Source: Volvox africanus (taxonomy: Eukaryota > Chlorophyta > Chlorophyceae > Chlamydomonadales > Volvocaceae). Taken from it: 64,000 nucleotides of DNA. Within the stretch, counting starts at the first letter, position 1. Each line of letters starts with the position of its first letter. A program made the position numbers and the translations under genes. Shown here piece after piece: positions 11,109 to 20,571 of the stretch. The notes beneath the pieces were generated by a model that saw only the letters and a program-made list of their open reading frames with translations, was not told the DNA's origin and searched no databases. Location of the stretch: contig BSDZ01000022.1 in assembly GCA_030268105.1 (NCBI GenBank), forward strand, positions 620,001 through 684,000, given 5' to 3'.

Positions 11109-12216
11109 ATGACCTCGCATTCCGCTACACCCCTGCATGTGCAGGTCACTGCTAGGCTGGCTGCATGGAAAGCTATTGGTGCTCATACACGCATGTTGCA
11201 CGTGTTGAAGCGTGGTGTCCCGGTGGAGTTCTTGGGGGGTCGTCCGCCCCCTGTGTTCAACCTACCCAGTTTCCTGGTCACCATTGAGCAGGGCCCATGG
11301 TGGTTACAACAGGAGGAGCCCCGGTTGATCACGTTTGGCGCTACTTCTCGGGTGGAGGCCCCTCAGGCAGTCGAGCATGTGGTGAGCGCGTTCTGTGTGC
11401 CCAAACCGGGTAGTGGGTCGTGACGGTTGGTTGTCAACCTGAAGCGCATGAATATTGCACAGAAGGCCTACAAGTGTCGTTACAGGTCCCTCTGTATGCT
11501 CCGGTGGATGGGTATCATGGATGGTCAAGGTGGACCTGGCAGATGCCTTCTACCACATTCCCATTCGTGAGGCCAACCATCGTTTCTTCGTTTTCCATTT
11601 CTGCGATGTGTTATACCAGGTGAACGCACTACCAATGGGCTGGCTCAACAGCCCTTATTGGTTTTCCAAGATCATGCGCAACGTCGTGCGTTTCTGGCGT
11701 GATCCCCTGGCCACGGTTGGTGGTGGGCATCCTCACCTAAAGCCCTCCCTTCCCGCACACCAGTTATATGCCCCGGCATGGTGTGGTCAGCCCGCCCGGC
11801 TGGGTGTGCGTGTCTTACCGTACCTTGATGATTTTATGTTTGTTTTCGCTTCCAAACAGCAAGCCCATGTTGGAGCCCAGTGGATCAAGGAGAGCATTGA
11901 ATTCTTGGGCCTATCTTGCCATCCCACGAAGTGCCAGTGGACGCCATCTCAGTCCGTTTACCATTTAGGTATCACTGTTAATACATGGATGGTTTGTTTG
12001 AGGTGCCAAGGAGAAGTTAGCCAAGTTGTGCCGGGTGGTGATTGGACTGCACATTACAGCCAAGAAGAATCACCGCCTGGTTCAGAAGCGAGAGCTGGCT
12101 AAGTTGTGTGGTTTCGCTCAGAGTGTGAAGCTGGCCCTCACCCCCGCCCCCCTTTTCCTGTGCAAATTTATGATGACCTCAAGCAGCGGGTGGGCTGGTC
12201 TGGCAGGGTGCACCTG
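11109..12216 (+). pseudogene. DIRS copy B reverse transcriptase, truncated
   Basis: N-terminal part 11109-11423, then RT core from 11455 with KVDLADAFYHIPI, LPMGWLNSPYWFSKIM and YLDDFMFVFASKQQ. Frame breaks: the 8-nt deletion shared with copy A, a nonsense change near 11421, and a shift near 11985. Homology stops at GGCAGGGTGCACCTGT (12216). RNase H and the C-terminal segment are absent. Confidence 0.75.
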
Positions 12217-13066
12217 TTGTTGTATCCTTCCTTCTTCGCTCATGCACTAAATCTGCACGTCTGTTAGATACAAGTGCTTCGTGCATACGAACAACAAGGC
12301 ACTTAGGGTTTTAGGGTTTTAGGGTTTAGGGATTTTTAGGGTTTTTTCCAGTGCGAGCATTGTGACAGCGGAAGACTTGAGAGCAAGGAAAGATTCAACT
12401 TACAATGATCCCCAATCTCAGAATGAAAGTCTGCCGTCAGACCCCGCGGGCAGCATTCATCATACGGCTGAAGATGATATGCTGGAATAGCTCAGGCCGA
12501 TAATAAATGATTATAACGTATGTATGGCAATTAGATGGAGTTAAGTATGCGAGTACTTATCCAAAGTAGCACCGAGCCGACTTCGGTCTCTAGGCGGCCA
12601 TCCTAGCACCTATCACACTCGTGATACCGATGTGCAGTACAAATCACACTTGATCCCAATCCTAAGTGTAAGTACTATCAGAGCACTTTCCTGAATATCG
12701 CGTAATTCGTGATATTAATGGATGCAATGTATGCAGGGTGCAAAGGTCCAAATATTTATATTTGGTTGCCGACCAACCATCATGATTGTCGCATTTCTGC
12801 ATACGCGACTGGTTTAGGATACGAATGATGTAATAATATTCGAAATATTATTACTTGATATATTATACTATAATGGTGTCGTGCATCGATGTCGACCTTG
12901 AGTCAACATGTTTGACTTACAGTGTGATGTCACGAATGGTGATTCAGGATGCTAATTTAGCTAGATATACACGAAAATATCTCGCTAGTATGCTCATATC
13001 ATGTGTATCCGTGCTTTGGTAAACTCAAGCCTACTTCAACATGGGCGGTGATCTAACCGGCGTAAA
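12217..13066. other. Unrelated ~0.85 kb segment replacing part of DIRS copy B
   Basis: It begins with TGTTGTATCC, the same ten bases that start the chromovirus LTR, and ends in ..AAAACA directly before the resumed recombinase. It holds a telomere-like tract at 12300-12348 and an AT-rich hairpin near 12831-12851 (9-bp arms AATAATATT/AATATTATT). The remainder matches neither the LTR nor the DIRS copies by eye. Because ~0.9 kb of DIRS sequence is missing at the same place, this is a replacement rather than a simple insertion. Confidence 0.55.
12300..12348 (+). repeat. Interstitial telomere-like repeat
   Basis: The tract reads (T)TAGGG, TTTTAGGG, TTTTAGGG, TTTAGGG, ATTTTTAGGG then poly-T. TTTTAGGG is the Chlamydomonas-type and TTTAGGG the Volvox/plant-type telomere unit (established knowledge). 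It sits inside the segment that replaced part of DIRS copy B. Confidence 0.8.
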
Positions 13067-13400
13067 ACAGTAGATTGGGCGTTCATGCGCGGCGCGTGGG
13101 GAGCAGCTACCCCCGTGCCCTGCTATGCGTTGGACATGCGTTTGGCGACTGCTCCCCTGGTGGTCACCGGGTTTCTGGTCAAGCATCTGCAAGCAGCAGC
13201 TCCTGGTCGGGATCACTCCTCGTGCCTGGAGCAGATCACCACAGTCATCATGGCGCGTATCAGTACCAAGACTTGGCAGTCTTATGCCTCTCATTTTTCA
13301 GCATTTGTGCATTTTTGTATTGGGGAGGGTGTTCTTGCCTGCCTCCCGTTACACTGCATTGTTAAGTTGTTATGGGTGCAATTCCGGCTGCTTGGGGGAC
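13067..13400 (+). pseudogene. DIRS copy B tyrosine recombinase, N-terminal piece
   Basis: It resumes with GTAGATTGGGCG, equivalent to 26059 in copy C, and encodes the start of the recombinase (CALDMRLATAPLVVTG, HGAYQYQDLAVLC-type sequence in shifted frames; TKTWQSYASHFSAFVHFCI). It is cut at GGGAC by the LTR retrotransposon; the gene continues at 20572. Confidence 0.75.
13396..13400. repeat. Target-site duplication (left), GGGAC
   Basis: GGGAC here and at 20572-20576 flank the LTR element. Copy C of the DIRS element carries the unoccupied equivalent, GGGGGACTGTCC, near 26409-26420. Confidence 0.9.
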
Positions 13401-13823
13401 TGTTGTATCCTTAATGCATTTCGGTAATTCATTAAGATATAATAATTATCTGTTTATTATTTTATAATATAATATATTTAATTATCATATTAACTGTTTC
13501 ATGTTTCCATCTGGCATTCGATTTGTGGATTTGGTCTCGGCTGTCGACGACCAATACTAACCGACTTCCTGAAACATCCGAACCTGTCGGTTACTCCATA
13601 ACCTGTATGGAATGGGCCATTTACCGCCTGAATGGTAAATGGTGGAACATCTGGTTCCTGGTTCACTGAATCTCCGGTTGTAGTGGTGACTTCTGAAGGT
13701 CACGCCCGGTTCGAGGCCTTATGGTCTCTCAAGTACGACCTAGTCGGCGGCTCTACTTAATCGGGCTCTGGCACAACAACCGGTATCTTTTGATACCACC
13801 CTTCGTGGGTACCATATACAACA
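13401..13823 (+). repeat. 5' LTR of chromovirus
   Basis: 423 bp, TG..CA ends, AT-rich first quarter. It contains two short inverted repeats (CCATTTACCGCC..GGTAAATGG and GGTATCTTTTGATACC). It appears identical to 20149-20571. Expected to hold promoter and polyadenylation signals. Confidence 0.93.
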
Positions 13824-13826
13824 AGC

Positions 13827-13840
13827 TGGTATCGAGACTG
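13827..13840 (+). promoter_or_regulatory. Putative primer-binding site
   Basis: TGGTATCGAGACTG starts 3 bp after the LTR. The first seven bases match the usual initiator-tRNA-Met-type site (TGGTATC..); the following bases diverge or are offset by one, so the priming tRNA is uncertain. Confidence 0.5.
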
Positions 13841-14628
13841 TTCCTCCCTGGGACGTCTCGTCAAGTCTTCCGCTGAAATCGTTCAAGCCTTCTCAAGTCT
13901 TTCTGTGGTAACTGCTCAAGCCACTCTAACCGCGCAACGCGCTCAAGCCACTCAAGCTGCCCTTTTATAAATGGACATCGACCACGATCTTCCTCCTGCC
14001 GACATCCCTCTGGACATGGAGACATTGCCTGAGGAGCTGAGCGCCGCCATTTTCGCTGCGGCTACCACCGGTCTGTAATATTCACGAAATTAGTCTAGTG
14101 ACACTTAGAACCTGCTCTCTGTGAGTTTGGCTGTGCTTTCTGTTAAAGTCAATCTCTAAGTTAGTCGCGGTCAACGTGGCTCACGACCTAGACAATTCTG
14201 CCTTCTCTGTTAGGTAATATCTTCCTGCAACACTGCTTTCTATCTAGAACTTGTATTGCAGTTTTGCTGAGGAATCCCTGTAGTTGCGGGTTCGATAGTA
14301 CCTTCGCATCGAATCCAACGAGGAGTCGACTTCGTGAATTCACTTCGGCTTTCACTAATACATATATATCTCTATTACTTGAAAGGTATTGTGTTTGTTC
14401 CAACCGCCGTGAGTGCTTCTGCAGTGTCAACACCTCAGACCCTTCGGAGCGGCACCTCTGCCCAGTCACTCCGATCCATCGCAAATCAACTTCACGCGCG
14501 GACTTCAAAATTTTTGAAGTTCATCGAAGGCATCCAAGCGTTGGGTAGGCCCTGGTCCTTGCCTTTGCTTTGCCTTTCGCCAGAACAGTCACTCGCAGTT
14601 CGATCTGTTAGGCTTTCAGGCATACAAT

Positions 14629-16008
14629 ATGCAAGCCTCGAACTTAGCGAATGCTGTCTCGGCTCTTGCTGCCAACACCTTTCAGTTTGTTGGCCGGATT
14701 GCTGCTAATGCTAGCCAAGCGAATAGGTGGGAATGGCTCTCTAGGTTGACACAGCCACCAAATGCTGCTGTGGCAGGCGGTATCGACCTTCCGAACCAGC
14801 CTTCACCTATTCCCAGGCAAGGCAGCACAGCATCCCCTGAGGCACCTACATCACCTATTTATGCCCCATCCCCTTTTTATGTTCATGGCCCTGCTGTAGT
14901 GTCAAACCATTTGACACCTGGTGCCGTGGATATTCCTGGGATGGCTCCCGCTGCTGCCGCAACAACTTGTGCTGCTGTTGCGGGCACCTCTTCCAGGCCA
15001 CCTGGGCCTCCTCATACTGGACATGAGGACGAGGTGATAAAAATAGCGATCGCAGTGCCTAAGCTGAATATCCCTATGGATGTTAAGCTTTCTGATTTAG
15101 GACGAGTTGCTGCGCCTCTAACACGGGCCTTTGTCCGTAATGTTAGGAACTACTTTGCCACAGCCCGTGGGGGTCAACAGGACTCTACACGCCGTCTTTT
15201 CTTGGCCACTGCCTTTGAAGGCGCGGCAAGATTATGGCACGATCAATGGACTAACGCAAGGGATTCTTATACATCTGAGGAACTGCTAGAAGCACTGCTT
15301 GTCCGTTTTGCACCCCAGGTCCAGTCACGTGACACTGAGGCACGCCTGAAATTAAATGCTGGCAAATATCGCATGCGCCCTGGAGAAACTGTCTCTGCCT
15401 ATCAGAGCCGCTTTGAGGCTCTTGTCACGCCCATTGCGGACCTGTCTGATAGTGAGCGTGTGTTTTGGTTTCAGCAGGGCCTCTCATCCGACCTTAGTGG
15501 GGACTGTGCAACTGACCTGTCGGGTAAAACCTTTAAGTCATATACAGACTTGGTTCAGTTCTCCCTGGGAGCTGAACTTAGGTTACTGGCCCGACGGGAA
15601 TCTGACAAACTGGCCCGTCCCAAAATGAACATGCTGTCGGTACAGGACATGGCCTGCGACGACCCTGACGAGGAGACCCCGGCGCCCCCGACCAAAAAAC
15701 CGCGGGCTGCATCCGTTCGTCCAGGCATCACCGGGCACGAGGATCAGCCGCGGCAGGTTAAGGGCGCCGGTAAGTCTAAGAGGGGCGGCGGACAGCAGGG
15801 GAGGCACTTGGCCCCAAAAGGGGGCCACGTGCAGAAGAAGGGGCCCAAGCAGAACCTAGCGGAATATTTAACCACATTCAAATGTACTAGACGGGAGTTC
15901 CATTTCCGTAAACAACATGGGATGTGCCTCCGTTGCGGTTCCGACCAACATAGGGTTGACTCCTGCCCAATGCTGGGGGCGGAGAAAAATAAGGGTAAGG
16001 ACCACTAG
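14629..16008 (+). CDS. Chromovirus Gag
   Basis: 459 residues, ATG at 14629 and TAG at 16006-16008. The N-terminal ~150 residues are Ala/Pro-rich. The central capsid-like region includes RAFVRNVRNYFATARGG, LWHDQWTNARDSY, AYQSRFEALVTPIADL and FWFQQGL. A basic tail (about residues 350-420) is followed by one CCHC zinc knuckle, CLRCGSDQHRVDSC (C-x2-C-x4-H-x4-C), near the end. Gag packages element RNA into virus-like particles. The stop is in the same frame as pol, with no other stop until 20079, so Gag-Pol could be made by readthrough. Related to the gag-only ORF at 27938-28954. Confidence 0.92.
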   Translation: MQASNLANAVSALAANTFQFVGRIAANASQANRWEWLSRLTQPPNAAVAGGIDLPNQPSPIPRQGSTASPEAPTSPIYAPSPFYVHGPAVVSNHLTPGAVDIPGMAPAAAATTCAAVAGTSSRPPGPPHTGHEDEVIKIAIAVPKLNIPMDVKLSDLGRVAAPLTRAFVRNVRNYFATARGGQQDSTRRLFLATAFEGAARLWHDQWTNARDSYTSEELLEALLVRFAPQVQSRDTEARLKLNAGKYRMRPGETVSAYQSRFEALVTPIADLSDSERVFWFQQGLSSDLSGDCATDLSGKTFKSYTDLVQFSLGAELRLLARRESDKLARPKMNMLSVQDMACDDPDEETPAPPTKKPRAASVRPGITGHEDQPRQVKGAGKSKRGGGQQGRHLAPKGGHVQKKGPKQNLAEYLTTFKCTRREFHFRKQHGMCLRCGSDQHRVDSCPMLGAEKNKGKDH

Positions 16009-19000
16009 GAACTTGCCCAGGCTGGTATAGAGGGATCACCACCTGGGGTCTTTGCTGTGGGCCAGATGGTAGCAAAGTGCCGTGCAGTACGGGCTCTTTT
16101 GCCCTCTGTTTTAAACCAAGTGGAGCAGGTGATAGGGAGACGTTTTTCTTTTGATGCACGAACTGTCCGTGCCGGCTTTGATGGCTTTTGTAATCTGTTT
16201 GAGCCTCAAGGTCGCCCCCTATCCTCCGCTAACTTGGGTGGGCATACTATCTTGTTCACTCCCTCTTCACTCTGCGAGCTACAGAAGCAATTAGCTCTCT
16301 TTAGGGCATGCAAACGTCAACACCCTGATACCTCAGCATGCATCTTGCTGCCTGAGTATGTGTCCCGACGCAACCCTTCTTTTCTGTCGGGAATGCAACG
16401 GGTCTTAAGGTTTAATCCAGGGACGGCTCTTTTCCATAGCCTTGATATGGCAGGTGAGGTTGTTCAACTCCCTGGAAGCCCATACTCTGTTGACGTCTGG
16501 TTTGCTGCTCCTAAATCGGTTCAGGAGGGCTTGCCTGAGACTGAACCCTGTATTTCAGTTCTCTGCTTGCCTAAAGCTGCTGCCCTGATAGGTGCTGGCG
16601 TACCTCTGATCACCGTAAGTACGGCAGGTCGTACGTTCACCGCCCTAGCCGACTCTGGAGCCAGTGATGATTTCATTTCGGCTTCAGTGGTTACGCAGCT
16701 TGGCCTGAAACCTAGCCCATGCTCCTGGTCAGAAGTTACCCTTGCTGATGGGGGTAAGCAGGCTATCTTGGGGCAGGTTAATCTTCGTCTATCTGCAGGT
16801 CCTTTAAGGTTAAATGTCCGCCCATACGTGTTGCCTGAGCTAACTGACGCTGCCACGTATATCTTGGGTTCTTCCACGCTAGCACAGTATGGGGCTGTCC
16901 TTGACTATGAGGCTAAATCTTTGCGCCTGCGCAAGGGGAATCTAGTCTGCAAGGTACCCTTTACTACTGCCGGACAGCCACCAGATCAGATGACACCTGC
17001 GCCTTGCTTTAATTATGCAACCACTGCTATCTGTCAGCACACTGAACCTGAAATTGTTGGCAGAAAAGCAGCAGTTCGCATGATTCGCAAGGGGGCCCAT
17101 GCTTTACTAGTACGGCCCAAGTTGCACCTGAATGCAACTTCTATCCCAGCTGATGCCACTGACCCTGAGCTTGAGGCCCTGTTACAGGAATATGCAGATA
17201 TATTCCAGGAGGTCCCTGGTAAGCCTCCAATGCGGCCTGTGGATCACACCATACCTTTGGTGCCTGGTGCAGTACCCGTTTCCCGCCCCATGTATCGGCT
17301 AAGCCCCTTGGAGCTGGACGAGGTCAAACGACAGGTTACTGAGCTGCTGAAAAAAGGTATGATACGGCCAAGCACATCCCCATACTCCGCCCCTATTCTG
17401 TTTGTGGGAAAGAAGGATGGGACTCTGAGAATGTGCATTGACTATAGGGGGTTAAATGCCGCAACAGTTAAGAACCGTTACCCCCTCCCACGTGTCGATG
17501 ATCTGCTGGATAAGCTAAAAGATTCTGCATTCTTTAGCTCTATTGACCTCCAGCAGGGGTATAATCAGATTCGTATAGCAGAATCTGACATCCCTAAAAC
17601 GGCTTTCCGTACGCCGTTTGGCCATTTTGAATATACCGTCCTTAGTTTCGGACTGACGAACGCCCCTGCAACGTTCCAAGCCGTCATGGACCGCATCTTC
17701 AGGCCATACATCGACAAATTCGTCATCTGTTATCTGGACGATATCCTGGTGTTTTCAAAGACCCGTGAGGAGCACATACAACACCTCCGCCTGGTCTTTG
17801 AGGTTCTGCGGCGTGAGCAGCTGTATGCTAAGCGTTCTAAGTGCCACTGGGCACAACCACAGGTGGAGTATCTGGGGCATATAGTGTCTCAGGGTGGCAT
17901 ACAGATGGACCCCCGGAAAACTGCTGTTGTTCGGGATTGGCCAGTGCCCTCCAACCTTCAGGAACTGCGTAAGTTTTTGGGCCTGACCAACTACTTTCGT
18001 AAGTTCATAGAGCGCTACTCAGTCATTGCTGCACCGCTAACAAACCTCACACGTAAGGGAGCCTTCTCTTCACCTGAGGCCTGGACCCCCGCATGCCAAG
18101 AAGCTTTTGATGCTTTGAAGCGTGCTATCTCTGATGATATTCTCCTGCACTTCCCTGACTACTCATTGCCGTTCCGTGTAGAGGTCATAACTGATGCATC
18201 TATACATGGGACGGGGGCAGTTCTGTTGCAGCAGGGACGCCCCATTGCATACACGAGTAAGAAGTTTTCGGGGGCTGAAACCCGTTATACCACTGGGGAA
18301 CAGGAATTTCTGGCGGTCCTACATGCCTTGAAGGAATGGCGATGTTACCTTGAGGGCCGGCCTTTTGCCCTCAAGACTGATCACAAACCCCTTACGTTTC
18401 TGCAAGGTGTGCCCTCCCTTAACCGACGCCAGGCCCGCTGGATGGAATACCTGGCACGGTTTAACTTTGATTGGGAGTACCTGAGCGGCTCACTTAACAT
18501 AGCTGATGCTCTCAGTAGGCACCCCTCACTGCATGCAGCCATTCTGGCGGTAAGCACACGGAGTAGGTCTCAGGCAAAACCTAACTTCGTGCCCTCCGAT
18601 TTTACCAAGCGCTTGAAACAGGCTTATGCAGCCGACCCGTGGTTCACAATTCACAACAACACGGGGCACTTGGTACAGGAGCATGGCTTATGGATCCGAT
18701 CGGAAGGATCCCACCGTCAGATTGTCGTACCTAACGATGATTCATTACGTCGTGAACTTCTCTCACGTTTTCATGACGGCCCTCTTGCTGGGCATCCTGG
18801 CTGCACGCGGTTACTAGAGCTTTTGCGGCGTCAATTCTGGTGGCCCCGCATGGCTAAGGACACCGAAAATTATGTCCTCTGTTGCGACCTGTGCCAGCGC
18901 AATAAGGCCCAGTCTGGTAAAGCACATGGGCATCTCCAACCTCTTCCTATTCCTGACGCTCCGTGGGAAAGCGTCTCTATGGACTTTATTGTTGCGCTGC

Positions 19001-20079
19001 CCAAAACTGAGGGAGGATACGATGCCGTGCTGGTCCTGGTCGACCGTTTCACCAAGATGGTCCACCTGGCCCCCACGACATCATCCTGCACAGCTGAGCA
19101 AACGGCCCGTCTATTTTTCGACAATGTGGTACGTTTGCATGGGGTCCCCAAGTCCGTGGTATCTGACCGCGGCACTCAATTTGCAAGTAAGTTTTGGGGC
19201 GCCCTGGGGACTCTGGTAGGAATGCGGGTGAACCTGTCCACCGCCTACCACCCCCAATCTGATGGGCGAACAGAGCGTGTTAACCGTGTCCTGGGTGATA
19301 TGCTCCGTAACTTTGCAGGACGCACCCCTACTGCATGGGATACCTACCTAGCCGCTGCTGAGTTTGCCATTAATAACGCTACTAACCGGTCCGTTGGTAA
19401 TAGTCCGTTTTTCCTGAATTACGGTTTTAACCCTGCTTTGCCTGTTTGGCGGGAGTTGGACGTAAATGTTCCAGCTGCAAAAACGTTTGCTAAGTCTTTC
19501 GTGTCCCGACTAACTGACGCTAAAGCTTGCCTGGAAGCTGCACAGCAACGGGCTATGGACTATTATAACAAGTCCAAAAAGGACGTCACGTTCACCAAGG
19601 GCCAGCTGGTTATGTTGAGCACGAAGAACCTTCGTTCCCTGGCTGATGGGTCTCGCAAGTTATTACCGCGCTTTGTGGGGCCTTATCCTGTCGTACGCAT
19701 GGTAGGGTCGGTGGCTGTAGAGTTACAACTCCCATCTGACCTACGCATTCATCCCACATTTCATGTATCTCTCGTACGTCCATATCGGGGTACTCTGCCT
19801 GAGGCTAACGATAGCATCCCTCCTGTTACGGAAGCTAATCCCTCTACCTGGTTATCGGGTAAGCAGACCCTGTATGCTGTCGAACGTATCCTAGATTATC
19901 GTGCACGACGTGTTGGCAAGGGCAGGCGTAAGCGCAATGTGCATGAGTACCTGGTTAAATGGTCTGGGTATTCATCTGAGCACAATAGCTGGGAACCGGC
20001 ACGTAACTTCACCCCTGACATGAAACCCCTGCTTGATGAAGCTAGGCTGCGGGCACAGTCTAAGGACGGACCTCTCTGA
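16009..20079 (+). CDS. Chromovirus Pol (PR-RT-RNase H-IN-chromodomain)
   Basis: Open frame continuing in the gag frame after the TAG at 16006; the first in-frame ATG is at 16066. Order, counting residues from 16057: an N-terminal ~160-residue region with DTSACILLPEYVS and FNPGTALFHS; aspartic protease ADSGASDDF (~198); RT with LRMCIDYRGLNAAT and catalytic CYLDDILVFS (~558); RNase H with VITDASIHGTGAVLLQQ (~708) and TDHKPLTFL; integrase with an HHCC finger (H-x-x-x-H in the GPLAGHPGC region, then CCDLCQRNK) and DDE residues in SMDFIVALP (~974), VSDRGTQF (~1036) and SDGRTERVN (~1072). A C-terminal chromodomain (ERILDYR.., EYLVKWSGYSSEHNSWEP, ~1276-1318) defines a chromovirus; chromodomains typically direct integration to particular chromatin. 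All motifs look intact. Confidence 0.93.
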   Translation, partial: ELAQAGIEGSPPGVFAVGQMVAKCRAVRALLPSVLNQVEQVIGRRFSFDARTVRAGFDGFCNLFEPQGRPLSSANLGGHTILFTPSSLCELQKQLALFRACKRQHPDTSACILLPEYVSRRNPSFLSGMQRVLRFNPGTALFHSLDMAGEVVQLPGSPYSVDVWFAAPKSVQEGLPETEPCISVLCLPKAAALIGAGVPLITVSTAGRTFTALADSGASDDFISASVVTQLGLKPSPCSWSEVTLADGGKQAILGQVNLRLSAGPLRLNVRPYVLPELTDAATYILGSSTLAQYGAVLDYEAKSLRLRKGNLVCKVPFTTAGQPPDQMTPAPCFNYATTAICQHTEPEIVGRKAAVRMIRKGAHALLVRPKLHLNATSIPADATDPELEALLQEYADIFQEVPGKPPMRPVDHTIPLVPGAVPVSRPMYRLSPLELDEVKRQVTELLKKGMIRPSTSPYSAPILFVGKKDGTLRMCIDYRGLNAATVKNRYPLPRVDDLLDKLKDSAFFSSIDLQQGYNQIRIAESDIPKTAFRTPFGHFEYTVLSFGLTNAPATFQAVMDRIFRPYIDKFVICYLDDILVFSKTREEHIQHLRLVFEVLRREQLYAKRSKCHWAQPQVEYLGHIVSQGGIQMDPRKTAVVRDWPVPSNLQELRKFLGLTNYFRKFIERYSVIAAPLTNLTRKGAFSSPEAWTPACQEAFDALKRAISDDILLHFPDYSLPFRVEVITDASIHGTGAVLLQQGRPIAYTSKKFSGAETRYTTGEQEFLAVLHALKEWRCYLEGRPFALKTDHKPLTFLQGVPSLNRRQARWMEYLARFNFDWEYLSGSLNIADALSRHPSLHAAILAVSTRSRSQAKPNFVPSDFTKRLKQAYAADPWFTIHNNTGHLVQEHGLWIRSEGSHRQIVVPNDDSLRRELLSRFHDGPLAGHPGCTRLLELLRRQFWWPRMAKDTENYVLCCDLCQRNKAQSGKAHGHLQPLPIPDAPWESVSMDFIVALPKTEGGYDAVLVLVDRFTKMVHLAPTTSSCTAEQTARLFFDNVVRLHGVPKSVVSDRGTQFASKFWGALGTLVGMRVNLSTAYHPQSDGRTERVNRVLGDMLRNFAGRTPTAWDTYLAAAEFAINNATNRSVGNSPFFLNYGFNPALPVWRELDVNVPAAKTFAKSFVSRLTDAKACLEAAQQRAMDYYNKSKKDVTFTKGQLVMLSTKNLRSLADGSRKLLPRFVGPYPVVRMVGSVAVELQLPSDLRIHPTFHVSLVRPYRGTLPEANDSIPPVTEANPSTWLSGKQTLYAVERILDYRARRVGKGRRKRNVHEYLVKWSGYSSEHNSWEPARNFTPDMKPLLDEARLRAQSKDGPL

Positions 20080-20131
20080 CGCTGTCCTACTTCAACCTGT
20101 CTGCTCTCTTCTTATGCATCGGGACGCTGCA

Positions 20132-20148
20132 TCTAGAGGGGGAACAAT
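20132..20148 (+). promoter_or_regulatory. Putative polypurine tract
   Basis: AGAGGGGGAACAAT immediately before the 3' LTR is the expected site of plus-strand priming. Confidence 0.65.
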
Positions 20149-20571
20149 TGTTGTATCCTTAATGCATTTCGGTAATTCATTAAGATATAATAATTATCTG
20201 TTTATTATTTTATAATATAATATATTTAATTATCATATTAACTGTTTCATGTTTCCATCTGGCATTCGATTTGTGGATTTGGTCTCGGCTGTCGACGACC
20301 AATACTAACCGACTTCCTGAAACATCCGAACCTGTCGGTTACTCCATAACCTGTATGGAATGGGCCATTTACCGCCTGAATGGTAAATGGTGGAACATCT
20401 GGTTCCTGGTTCACTGAATCTCCGGTTGTAGTGGTGACTTCTGAAGGTCACGCCCGGTTCGAGGCCTTATGGTCTCTCAAGTACGACCTAGTCGGCGGCT
20501 CTACTTAATCGGGCTCTGGCACAACAACCGGTATCTTTTGATACCACCCTTCGTGGGTACCATATACAACA
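20149..20571 (+). repeat. 3' LTR of chromovirus
   Basis: 423 bp, same ends and, by eye, same sequence as 13401-13823. Followed by the target duplication GGGAC at 20572-20576. Confidence 0.93.

Larger units (their letters stand above)
13401..20571 (+). mobile_element. Complete Ty3/gypsy chromovirus (LTR retrotransposon)
   Basis: Two 423-bp LTRs (13401-13823 and 20149-20571), each TGTTGTATCC..ATACAACA, with no difference found by eye. The 5-bp target duplication GGGAC lies at 13396-13400 and 20572-20576. A primer-binding-like TGGTATCGAG starts 3 bp inside the left LTR and a purine-rich tract lies just before the right LTR. Internal order is leader, gag, TAG, protease, RT, RNase H, integrase, chromodomain. 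Both ORFs are intact. Identical LTRs imply a recent insertion; the target is the recombinase gene of DIRS copy B. Confidence 0.95.

Noticed and set aside
12831..12851. AT-rich hairpin AATAATATT-CGA-AATATTATT as a possible origin or terminator
   Set aside because: Such short AT palindromes are common in AT-rich spacers; nothing else supports a function.
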